Assembly: GCA_035315885.1 (NCBI GenBank) | Contig: DATFXM010000070.1 | Coordinates: forward strand, 1 to 33,317 | Length of the DNA: 33,317 bases | Reading direction: 5' to 3' | Origin: DATFXM01 sp035315885 | GTDB lineage: Bacteria > Acidobacteriota > Blastocatellia > UBA7656 | Program-made: the position numbers and the translations under genes | Shown here: piece by piece, positions 1 through 7,198 of the stretch | Numbering within the stretch: position 1 is the first letter of the stretch | Layout of the letters: each line of letters begins with the position of its first letter | Notes under the pieces: model-generated | What the model was told of the DNA's origin: nothing | Databases searched by the model: none | Seen by the model: only the letters and a program-made list of their open reading frames with translations

Positions 1-2
1 CC

Positions 3-92
3 GGGCTCGCATATCAAGGGTTGGCCAGCGAGGAGCCGGCGCCGCAGCAGGAGCAGGAGCCGCTAAAGGCACGAGCCGCAGTTCAATCTTAA
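3..92 (+). CDS. C-terminal end of an unidentified protein (partial)
   Basis: An open frame enters from the left edge and stops with TAA at 90-92. It encodes 29 residues rich in Gln, Glu and Pro, ending in KARAAVQS. A hairpin with a T-tract begins 14 nt after the stop, which supports this being a real gene end rather than chance. The fragment is too short to assign a family. Its position ahead of a PP2C phosphatase would suit a Ser/Thr kinase or FHA protein, but that is only a guess from context. Confidence 0.5.
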   Translation, partial: GLAYQGLASEEPAPQQEQEPLKARAAVQS

Positions 93-105
93 GAGCGCTG
101 CCCGC

Positions 106-129
106 GCGACGGATCCGATCGTCGCTTTT
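106..129 (+). terminator. Intrinsic terminator after the partial gene
   Basis: GCGACG (106-111) pairs with CGTCGC (120-125); AT/AT pairs extend the stem past a bulged G. TTTT (126-129) follows directly. It lies 14 nt past the stop codon at 92 and separates that gene from the phosphatase gene at 198. Confidence 0.65.
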
Positions 130-197
130 GCACTCTTCGAAGAATTTGGCCGGATTGATCGGTCTCGAAATGGACGACTGCACAAGGATTTATCAGT

Positions 198-1127
198 ATG
201 ACTCGTGAAGCCGAAGAAGATACATTAGAGATTTATCCTCCGTCTCTTTCGCATGATGCGAGGCAGGCGAATCCCTTGTCCTCGCAGGTTAAGCTGGACG
301 TGGCGGCCACGACGCATGTCGGAAAGGTAAGAGAGTCGAACGAAGACAACTACCTGGTTGTACGCGGCGGCCGGTCGCTCGAGATGTTGCTCTCGAGCGT
401 TCCCGACAAGATGCCACAATGCGTCAACGAAACAGGCTACGCGATGATTGTCGCGGACGGGATGGGTGGGGCAGCGGCCGGAGAGATTGCCAGTAGCACC
501 GCGATGCTGACTCTGGTCAGCCTCGTACTGAATACGCCCGACTGGATATTGCAAACTACCGAGCCCATGCCCGAAGAGATCATGGCGCGACTCGAACAGC
601 GATTTGTCGACGTCGACGCGGCGGTATCGGAGCGGGCGAAGGAAACGCCGGAGTTAACCGGAATGGGAACGACACTCACCGTGGCGTGGAGCATCGGGTA
701 CGATTTGTTTATTGGTCACGTAGGGGACTCGCGCGCCTATTTGCATCGTCGCGGTGAGCTTCGGCTGCTTACGAGGGATCAGACGCTTGCTCAGTCGCTG
801 ATCGATCGAGGCATGCTGCCGACCGATCAGAACTTCGCCCGAAGGTTCAGGCACATTCTGACTCAAGCGATTGGCACAAGTGGAAGATCTCTTCAGCCCG
901 AGATTAATCGGTGGCGTTTGGAGGACGGCGATAGGCTCCTGCTCTGCACCGATGGTCTGAATGAAATGGTAGACGATTCGACGATCGCCTCGATTCTGGG
1001 AAGCCACGAAGCTTCGCACGATGCGTGCGAAGCGCTCCTTAATTTGGCATTGAACAACGGAGGCGTAGACAACATAACGGTGGTACTCGGTCGCTACCAG
1101 TTCCCTGATCAGGACTCGAATAGCTAA
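198..1127 (+). CDS. PP2C-family protein serine/threonine phosphatase
   Basis: A 309-residue Mn/Mg-dependent protein phosphatase that would remove phosphate from Ser/Thr residues set by Hanks-type kinases. The PP2C motifs occur in order: RESNEDN (45-51), the metal-binding DGMGG (87-91), TGMGTTLT (154-161), GDSRAY (176-181), LLCTDGLNEMV (248-258) and GVDNITVVL (289-297). All metal-ligand Asp positions are kept, so it should be active. There is no signal peptide or membrane segment, so it is cytoplasmic. It is about 60 residues longer than a minimal bacterial PP2C; the extra length is an N-terminal leader of about 32 residues and an insert at 58-80 (RSLEMLLSSVPDKM region). The ATG at 198 has AAGGA nine bases upstream. 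It is probably transcribed separately from the upstream gene because a terminator lies between. No kinase gene is visible in the window. Confidence 0.93.
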   Translation: MTREAEEDTLEIYPPSLSHDARQANPLSSQVKLDVAATTHVGKVRESNEDNYLVVRGGRSLEMLLSSVPDKMPQCVNETGYAMIVADGMGGAAAGEIASSTAMLTLVSLVLNTPDWILQTTEPMPEEIMARLEQRFVDVDAAVSERAKETPELTGMGTTLTVAWSIGYDLFIGHVGDSRAYLHRRGELRLLTRDQTLAQSLIDRGMLPTDQNFARRFRHILTQAIGTSGRSLQPEINRWRLEDGDRLLLCTDGLNEMVDDSTIASILGSHEASHDACEALLNLALNNGGVDNITVVLGRYQFPDQDSNS

Positions 1128-1332
1128 TTCGAATTAACCACTCCAGCGTTGGGCGCTCGAATCTTTGCCGGACTTCGCCGTGATATCGGCATCTCGCACG
1201 CAAGAAGAACGCCCACTATCGCGCTCTCGAAAAGCAACCAATCCGCTCTTTGCCCGATAACTGTTCCCGAAGGAAAAAGAACAGCTCGAATCCGTAAGGC
1301 CAAGTCGCATCAGCCGAACGGACCTGATCCGC

Positions 1333-1917
1333 TCAGAGCGCCGCCATCAATTCTTCAGATGTCCACACGCTCGCATGTCGCTGAAACAGTTTCTCGATGA
1401 GCGATTGATGGAGTTCCTGGTCCAGGTCGGCGCAGCAGTCCTTTATCACTATGACTCGGTAATCGGCGTCTGATGCGTGAAGTAACGTCGCCAGTACGAC
1501 GCCACTTGTAGCGATTCCGAACAGCACGACTGTATCGATTCCCTTCGCCCGTAGAATCAGATTGAGGTCTGTGCCGGTGAATGCGTTTATGCGGCTCTTT
1601 GAAACGACAAGGTCGTTTTCCTTCGGAGAAAGCGCGGGATGAATCGCACCTGACTCGCCTTCGAAAAATTGCTGATGCTTGGGCGAGCCCTTGATAGCGC
1701 TAAACAGTTGATTGCGGTCACTGACTTCAGGGAGTCCAGGCCGGAACGCGACTCTGACGTGAATGACCGTGATTCCAGCGGCCCTGGCGCGGTCGAGAAC
1801 ACTCGACGCCTGACGAATAAGTGTCTCGTTGTCCTTCGCGTATACAGAGACGATTCCAGCCTGAAGGTCCATGCTCAACACCGCACACCGCGCGGCATCG
1901 ATTGATGCACTGTCCAT
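1333..1917 (-). CDS. Isochorismatase-fold hydrolase without the catalytic cysteine
   Basis: A 194-residue protein of the isochorismatase/cysteine hydrolase superfamily. The Asp of the triad is in LSMDLQ (D17) and the Lys in VVSKSRINAF (K107). At the position of the nucleophilic Cys, the GIATDHC motif of nicotinamidases reads GIATSGV here, so Cys is Val140. Cys-less members such as EntB and PhzD hydrolyse vinyl ethers using the Asp; others have no known substrate. A longer open frame runs upstream to 2223, but the ATG at 1917 is chosen because AGGAGG lies 7-8 bases before it and the family fold starts there. The stop of the upstream gene (1920-1922) is 2 nt away and the ribosome site lies inside that gene's end, which implies translational coupling. 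The substrate is unknown; isochorismate is not indicated by context. Confidence 0.85.
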   Translation of the reverse strand: MDSASIDAARCAVLSMDLQAGIVSVYAKDNETLIRQASSVLDRARAAGITVIHVRVAFRPGLPEVSDRNQLFSAIKGSPKHQQFFEGESGAIHPALSPKENDLVVSKSRINAFTGTDLNLILRAKGIDTVVLFGIATSGVVLATLLHASDADYRVIVIKDCCADLDQELHQSLIEKLFQRHASVWTSEELMAAL

Positions 1918-1919
1918 AG

Positions 1920-2624
1920 CTACCTCCTGATTGCGGAGCCTGCCGATTTGATATTCTTTCGTGCGAGAAGTCGGTGGCGGAAGCGCTTTGAAGCTGCTTT
2001 GCGACCCCAGAGCGTTCGCCACCTGCTGGCCACCATCACATCTAGATAACCGCCCGCCGCAACCTGGAACGGCCGATCGACAACATTGAGGAAATCGAAC
2101 TGGAGCGAGCCCCTCTTGTGCTCGGCTTCGAAGTACTCGGGAGTCACGAAATTTGATACTTTGACTCCATCGATGTCGTAGAGGTTCCCCTCGACGGGAT
2201 CGCACACTTCGTAAGACACCCACCCCATGCGCGGGCGGGGCTCGCCTTTCAACTTCACCGGACCACGAGCGTAAAGGTTTACACCAGGGTCGGCGATCAT
2301 TTCGAGTAGTTCGTGCGAGAGCGTAGACGTGTACTCGCCGGAATCCTCGATGTCGTCCTTCGCGAAGATGTAGGTGATGGGCAAACCGTCCTTGAAGTGA
2401 TAACCGAGCGCTCCTGCTTCATCTGACCTGTCCCGGATGATCACCTTCATTCCTCTCGCTCTGTCGGCAGTATCGGCTAGCACGAGTTCGGCACGCCACC
2501 CCCACAAAGGAAAGAATTGATCGTCTATTTGACGCTGGAGCGGCGCGATTACACTCTCGAGGTCCGAAGCGGTGACGACCTTCGATTCATTGGAAATGAG
2601 AATAACGGGATCCTGTGTGCTCAC
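1920..2624 (-). CDS. Unrecognised 234-residue protein with an HELLE (zincin-like) motif
   Basis: I do not recognise a named family. The GTG at 2624 is preferred to the longer frame (to 2816): AGGAG sits 6 nt upstream, and the upstream extension has low-quality, Arg-rich composition. With that start the most striking motif is SHELLEMIADPGVN (103-116). His104 and Glu105 could form a metal site of the HExx(E/H) type, with Glu139 or Asp142 in YEVCDPVEGNLYDIDG as a third ligand. This block and VSNFVTPEYF look like conserved family cores. No signal peptide or membrane helix is seen; the C-terminus is basic (RFRHRLLARKN). It is the first gene of a two-gene unit with the Cys-less hydrolase, overlapping that gene's ribosome site. 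A metallopeptidase or metallo-enzyme role is inference only. Confidence 0.75.
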   Translation of the reverse strand: MSTQDPVILISNESKVVTASDLESVIAPLQRQIDDQFFPLWGWRAELVLADTADRARGMKVIIRDRSDEAGALGYHFKDGLPITYIFAKDDIEDSGEYTSTLSHELLEMIADPGVNLYARGPVKLKGEPRPRMGWVSYEVCDPVEGNLYDIDGVKVSNFVTPEYFEAEHKRGSLQFDFLNVVDRPFQVAAGGYLDVMVASRWRTLWGRKAASKRFRHRLLARKNIKSAGSAIRR

Positions 2625-2886
2625 GGAGGTCTCCTCATTTGGTTGAATGTGTGTCGCGGTATGTTTTATCGCAAAGGAGTCTGGACGCAAAGCGCCAATT
2701 GGCAAAAAGCGCACAAATCGCCGGCCTGCTTCAGAAGCGAATCCAATCGCCACAGCAAAATTTCTGGTGCTCCTTCGCGACCTTTCGCACCCCTTTTCCC
2801 AGAAGCTTTCTTGCAACTGACCATCTATTTATTGCACCTTTTTCGAGGCGGCCTACGTTATTGGATTCAAATGGGGGGTGCTTAAT

Positions 2887-5340
2887 ATGACTCTGTTCAA
2901 AGATCTGAAACACGCCGTCCGAATGCTAGTCAAGAATCCAGGGTTCTCCGTAACCGCGATCCTTGCTCTTGCGCTTGGCATCGGAGCGAATGCATCGATC
3001 TTCAGCGTGGTCAACGCGGTGGTCCTCAGGCCGTTTCCGTATCGCGATCCAGACCGCCTGCTGCTCATATCTGAGAGCATCCCAAAACTGGGCGGCCAGA
3101 TTCTCACGGTGCCCGCCCCCGACACCGTGGACTTTCAGACTCAGAGCCAGACTTTTGACGCGGTCGGATCATTTCAGAATTTGACTCACGAGCTTTCGGG
3201 CAGGGGCCAACCGGTTCGCGTCAGAACCGCTCGATTGTCTGCGAGCGTGTTCCAGGTTCTGGATGTCAGCCCTGTTCTCGGTCGCACCTTCACCGAAGAA
3301 GAAGACAAGTCGGATCACAAAGTGGCGGTCCTGAGCTACGCGCTGTGGCAACAGCAGTTCGGCGGAGATCAGGATGTAGTGGGTCAAACGATCACGCTTT
3401 CACGACAGACCTATACCATCATCGGAGTCATGCCGCGATCGTTCGTTTTTCCCACGCCGGGTCTTGCAACCGCTAACCCGGCTGAGCTCTGGGTGCCGAT
3501 GTCCTTCTCGCAGTCGGAGCTCGCGGACCGCGGCGACGATTTTGATTACAGCGTCATAGCTCGGCTCAAATCCGGGTCGACCCTCGCGCAAGCCAACGAA
3601 GATGTGAATGCGATCGCTCAACGAATCGAGGATCAATATCCGCCCCCGTTTCGAGGTCAAGTGAACCTGAGCGCTTCGGTCACCCCGCTTCGTCAAGCGG
3701 CGCTGGGACGCGTTCAGACTCTCACCTGGTTGTTGCTAGGCGCAGTAGGGCTGGTGTTGCTCATTGCCTGTGCGAATGTTGCGAACCTGCTGCTCGCACG
3801 CGCGGCCGACCGGCAAAAGGAGATCGCGATTCGACAGGCGCTCGGGGCGAGTCGCATGCGACTCGTGGGTCAGTTCATGACCGAGAGCGTCGTACTTGCC
3901 CTGGCAGGTGGAGCGGCGGGCCTGCTGCTCGCAAATTGGGGAGCAAAGGTTCTGGCTTCGCTCGCGCCTCCCGATCTGCCGAGAGCCGATCAGATTCAGC
4001 TTGATTCAACTGTTGTTCTGTTTACTGTAGGGCTATCGATAGCGACCGGCTTCATCTTCGGCACGGCGCCGGCCTTTTCAGCGTCTGCGGTTCATATAAG
4101 CGAGATGCTGAAGGACGGGACGCGATCTTCTCAAGGTGTCGGTCATCGCAGGCTGCGCAGTGCGGTGATCGTCTCCGAGATCGCGCTCGCGACGGTTCTT
4201 CTGGTGGGAGCCGGACTGTTGATCCGCAGCTTCATTCGAGTGCGAGAAACGGACCCGGGCTTCCGGCCCGAGCGCGTCATTACGATGTCGGTCAATTTAC
4301 CGCTCACCAGCTACAACAGGCCGGATCAGGTCAGCACTTTTTACAAGGAACTGTTGGCGCGACTCAACGCAACCACAGGGATCGACTCGGTCGGCTTCTC
4401 CACCGACCTGCCGATGCTCGCGGGCTGGACGCGAGTATTCTCGCCCGAAGACTGGAGTCCTGCTCCCGACGAAAAGCTCAACATCTCAAACAACAGCATG
4501 GTTCTGGGAAACTATTTCCAGACGATGGGCATTCCTTTGGTGCGAGGCAGATACTTCGATGACCGCGATCGAGTGGACTCGGTGCCGGCGGTGATTATCA
4601 GCGATTCCATAGCCAAGCGGTTCTGGCCCGACCAGGATCCTATCGGAAAGCGGTTGAAGTGGGGACCTCCACAAGGGAACAATCCGTGGCTCACCATCGT
4701 CGGGGTGGTTGCGGACGTCAAGAATGGTCCACTCGATCAACAGACGCGCCCGCACACTTATCAGTCTTACGCTCAGGCTGCAGGTGGGCTTGGAATGTTT
4801 GGGCCCGCAAACGTGGCAGTCCGGTCTACGGTAATGCCGGAGTCGATAACGAACTCGGTTCGGGATGTAGTTGCGGGGCTCGACGCGCAGCTTGCGGTGA
4901 GCAACATCAGAACGATGAATGAGGTCCTGGAGACTTCGATATCGCCACGCAGATTCAACATGTTTCTGTTGACGGTCTTTGCGGCGGCCGCGTTGCTGCT
5001 GTCGGCGGTTGGAATATACGGGGTGATTGCGTATTCGGTGGTGCAGCGCAGGCGGGAGATCGGCGTGAGAATGGCTCTTGGAGCGTCTCGAAGAGACGTA
5101 GTGGGACTCATCGTGCGTCAGGGGATGTTTCTGGTGGCGATTGGAGTGACGGTAGGGCTATTGGGAGCGGTTGCGCTGACGAGATTCTTGTCTGCGTTGT
5201 TGTACGAGGTGAGCCCGATCGATCCGTTGACTATGGTTCTTGGTGGCGTTGTGTTGGGGCTTGTGGCGTTTTTGGCGACGTTCATACCGGCTCATCGTGC
5301 TACGCGTCTGGACCCGGTAGCCGCCCTCCGCGCCGAGTAA
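2887..5340 (+). CDS. ADOP-type ABC transporter permease (MacB/FtsX-like, duplicated)
   Basis: An 817-residue inner-membrane permease of the acidobacterial duplicated orphan permease type, related to MacB. N-terminal region: LKHAVRMLVKNPGFSVTAI followed by a membrane helix (about 20-46). A periplasmic MacB-like domain follows to about 275. FtsX repeat 1 has helices near 279-300, 330-350 and 374-395. Another helix at 421-445 leads into a second periplasmic domain. FtsX repeat 2 has helices at 690-720, 740-765 and 780-801. Both repeats carry the cytoplasmic loop signature (KEIAIRQALGASR and REIGVRMALGASR). The ATG at 2887 is used rather than an in-frame GTG at 2878; a G-rich stretch at 2873-2878 can serve as ribosome site. 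No ATPase gene lies next to it, as is usual for these 'orphan' permeases. The substrate is unknown; macrolide or lipoprotein export is only a family analogy. Confidence 0.93.
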   Translation: MTLFKDLKHAVRMLVKNPGFSVTAILALALGIGANASIFSVVNAVVLRPFPYRDPDRLLLISESIPKLGGQILTVPAPDTVDFQTQSQTFDAVGSFQNLTHELSGRGQPVRVRTARLSASVFQVLDVSPVLGRTFTEEEDKSDHKVAVLSYALWQQQFGGDQDVVGQTITLSRQTYTIIGVMPRSFVFPTPGLATANPAELWVPMSFSQSELADRGDDFDYSVIARLKSGSTLAQANEDVNAIAQRIEDQYPPPFRGQVNLSASVTPLRQAALGRVQTLTWLLLGAVGLVLLIACANVANLLLARAADRQKEIAIRQALGASRMRLVGQFMTESVVLALAGGAAGLLLANWGAKVLASLAPPDLPRADQIQLDSTVVLFTVGLSIATGFIFGTAPAFSASAVHISEMLKDGTRSSQGVGHRRLRSAVIVSEIALATVLLVGAGLLIRSFIRVRETDPGFRPERVITMSVNLPLTSYNRPDQVSTFYKELLARLNATTGIDSVGFSTDLPMLAGWTRVFSPEDWSPAPDEKLNISNNSMVLGNYFQTMGIPLVRGRYFDDRDRVDSVPAVIISDSIAKRFWPDQDPIGKRLKWGPPQGNNPWLTIVGVVADVKNGPLDQQTRPHTYQSYAQAAGGLGMFGPANVAVRSTVMPESITNSVRDVVAGLDAQLAVSNIRTMNEVLETSISPRRFNMFLLTVFAAAALLLSAVGIYGVIAYSVVQRRREIGVRMALGASRRDVVGLIVRQGMFLVAIGVTVGLLGAVALTRFLSALLYEVSPIDPLTMVLGGVVLGLVAFLATFIPAHRATRLDPVAALRAE

Positions 5341-5342
5341 CC

Positions 5343-5398
5343 GAATTTCAGATTTGAGATTTCAAATTTCAGATTTGAGATTTCAAATTTGAGATTTG
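5343..5398 (+). repeat. Heptamer satellite, unit AGATTTS (8 copies)
   Basis: Eight back-to-back 7-bp units (GAATTTC, AGATTTG, AGATTTC, AAATTTC, then AGATTTG, AGATTTC, AAATTTG, AGATTTG) begin 3 nt after the stop codon of the permease. Neither the unit nor the AT-rich composition matches the surrounding coding DNA. It is followed at once by a perfect hairpin. Confidence 0.85.
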
Positions 5399-5403
5399 AG
5401 ATC

Positions 5404-5432
5404 CTATCGGCCCGGGGGAACCGGGCCGATAG
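5404..5432. terminator. Perfect 12-bp hairpin between convergent genes
   Basis: CTATCGGCCCGG (5404-5415) and CCGGGCCGATAG (5421-5432) are exact reverse complements with a GGGAA loop. It lies between the stop of the plus-strand permease (5340) and the stop of the minus-strand secreted protein (5478), so it could end transcription from both sides. There is no T-tract on either strand, so a Rho-independent role is not proven; it may instead be a REP-type palindrome. Confidence 0.5.
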
Positions 5433-5477
5433 CGAAATAAACTCTCTCAGGCCAGTTCTCTCTGCGACAACTCAGCA

Positions 5478-6020
5478 TCAGTCATCGTCGTCGTCTTCGC
5501 CCCTTTCAAAGAAAGGCTGCGCAAGCGCGATAAACGGTCCACCAGCGGTCGCATCCCCAATTCGTATCAGCAGGATCGGTCGATCGCACGTTGTGGGTAA
5601 CGTTATCCGCGCGTTTATCGAAAAGTCTCCGTGTGCGTTAATCGGCACAGCATTCGTGGTAGTGATTGTGAATGGCACACCGCCTCCCGGGCCTCCGCAC
5701 GTCAGCGCCGCAGAAACCATCGTCACCGGCCCAACCGTTCCGATGAGGGACGCGGGGACCGGATCGCCGTTTGCGAGTGCACCCGCGGCGATTAGCAGAC
5801 CTCGCACACGCACGCGGACCCGTCCGCTTGGATCAACCATCGCCTTTCCTTCCTGTACGACCCATGGCGCGGCGCCCGCCGTTACAGTTCGAATCGTGAC
5901 GTTGGGAGTAGCCCCGACGACGTGGGCATTCAACACCTTTGGTCCGTCGGCAGCGGAGCGGACGGCTGAGCCCAGAATGAGTAGCAGAACCAGCGGAACA
6001 GCCAATAAGAAAGATCTCAT
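5478..6020 (-). CDS. Secreted hypothetical protein with a polyaspartate tail
   Basis: A 180-residue protein. The ATG at 6020 is chosen over an upstream in-frame TTG (6038) because AAGGAG lies 8 nt before it. Residues 1-24 (MRSFLLAVPLVLLLILGSA) form a clear signal peptide ending near SAADG, so the mature protein is exported. The mature part is beta-rich and repetitive in style (VLNAHVVGATPNVTIRTV; GRVRVRVRGLLI; GTVGPVTMVSAALTCGG; ITLPTTCDRPILLIRIG) and has two Cys, possibly a disulfide. It ends in GEDDDDD, an acidic tail that could bind cations. It resembles small exported proteins I associate with Acidobacteriota but I know no function for them. It is transcribed alone. Confidence 0.82.
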   Translation of the reverse strand: MRSFLLAVPLVLLLILGSAVRSAADGPKVLNAHVVGATPNVTIRTVTAGAAPWVVQEGKAMVDPSGRVRVRVRGLLIAAGALANGDPVPASLIGTVGPVTMVSAALTCGGPGGGVPFTITTTNAVPINAHGDFSINARITLPTTCDRPILLIRIGDATAGGPFIALAQPFFERGEDDDDD

Positions 6021-6286
6021 CGAACAGACTCCTTTCAATTAAGCAACCCGTGAGGTACCAGAAACGCGGCCGCTGTCTGCACGCGTTCTCTCAATGAGCG
6101 GTCTGTTGTGAGGTTTTTTTCTCGAAGAACTCCGAAATTGAGGCTTCACTCACGGTAGCAACAATGCGTCCGGTGTTCAAGGGCAAGGTGCGGGTTTTAT
6201 GAAAGCGCTCCGGAGAGCAAAATGCCCAGCTAAAAAATATCTAAACGGGTCGATGGCAGGGTCAACGCGTTGATGATCCTGGACTA

Positions 6287-6310
6287 AGAGCCCCTCCTTG
6301 GCTCGGCTCT
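6287..6310 (-). terminator. Weak terminator-like hairpin after the membrane-protein gene
   Basis: AGAGCC (6287-6292) pairs with GGCTCT (6305-6310) across a 12-nt loop. It starts at the stop codon of the minus-strand gene at 6309. The stem is only 6 bp and no T-tract follows, so the call is weak. The rest of 6021-6286 shows a T7 run near 6114-6120 but no gene. Confidence 0.25.
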
Positions 6311-6989
6311 ACAAAATATTAACGGCGCGCGCGGCCAGCAGCGCGATGATCAATAGCGACAGCAGCGACTGAAGCATCATCAGAATCTTGCCCCAACGCG
6401 CTAATACCGGCACGTCGGTTGGAGAAAAAGCCGTACTGGTGTTGAATGCCAGAAACAGATAATCCACAAAATTCGGCGACCAGTCCTCCTGACCGTTCTC
6501 GGCGAGTGTCTCGTCAGACATTGTCATTTGCGGGAAAAGAAACGCCCCTTCGGAATGCTCACGACGTTTGTCGCGCTGATGCGGGCCCCCTGCGTCGAGT
6601 CGCCAATACCACAGAGCAAACACCAGAATGTTCGTCATCCACAGCGAGGCCGCGGAGAGCAGTAAATCTCCCGGACTCTCTTTGTGCTGAGGCAAAGCGT
6701 CGATCAGCAGGACAAGTGAAACAATCAGCGCTAGCGTCAGGATGCCGCTCACGATAAAACCGAGAATCGCGTTGAGGCGGTGCATGCCCGTCCGATGGGC
6801 AATAATCGTCGGAACCAACAGGAGGATGACCACCGTCGGAAAGAGCCATTTGGGCCCGGCAATCAGCGACGATGGCAACGAAGTATAGAGACCGCCTACC
6901 GAGATTATTGCGATAACCGCCGGCCATCGAGGTTCCGGGTCCCATTGATCCGCCTCCGCCTCATACCGCTTCACCAGTTCTTTGACCAT
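6309..6989 (-). CDS. Conserved multi-pass membrane protein, channel-like C-terminus
   Basis: A 226-residue integral membrane protein with about six hydrophobic segments: 22-42, 48-65, 72-96, 108-131, 173-190 and 202-223. The soluble N-terminus (VKRYEAEADQWDPEPRWP) and a polar loop at 132-172 (GGPHQRDKRREHS...) separate them. The last hairpin, DYLFLAFNTSTAFSPTDVPVL followed by a final helix ending AARAVNIL, is the most conserved-looking part. It resembles DUF1345-like and two-helix ion-channel proteins with a re-entrant loop. No selectivity filter such as TVGYG is present, so a channel function is not shown. The start is the ATG at 6989; no strong ribosome site is seen. Neighbours are unrelated secreted proteins on the same strand, with long gaps, so it is probably monocistronic. 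Confidence 0.75.
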   Translation of the reverse strand: MVKELVKRYEAEADQWDPEPRWPAVIAIISVGGLYTSLPSSLIAGPKWLFPTVVILLLVPTIIAHRTGMHRLNAILGFIVSGILTLALIVSLVLLIDALPQHKESPGDLLLSAASLWMTNILVFALWYWRLDAGGPHQRDKRREHSEGAFLFPQMTMSDETLAENGQEDWSPNFVDYLFLAFNTSTAFSPTDVPVLARWGKILMMLQSLLSLLIIALLAARAVNIL

Positions 6990-7198
6990 TGATCACTCTG
7001 CAGTGCCGAGAAGACTCCCACTACCCCGCTGACGTGGCAACATCGCTGCCGCGTGCCGCAGTCCGGCAGGATAGAGTCCTTGAAAAGGGATACGCGACGT
7101 GGATAGGAAAAGAATAAATCCGAGCGCGCCGGCTGTTCAACCGTTCTGCGTCTTATTCAACGGGGATGAGATCTATGAAGCGAGCGGAGTCCCCTGGG

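Noticed and set aside
1149..1400. 83-codon plus-strand frame after the PP2C gene
   Set aside because: It starts at TTG without a ribosome site and overlaps the end of the isochorismatase-fold gene.
5389..6042. 217-codon plus-strand frame opposite the secreted protein gene
   Set aside because: The minus-strand frame has a ribosome site, signal peptide and sensible composition; the plus-strand frame is its shadow.
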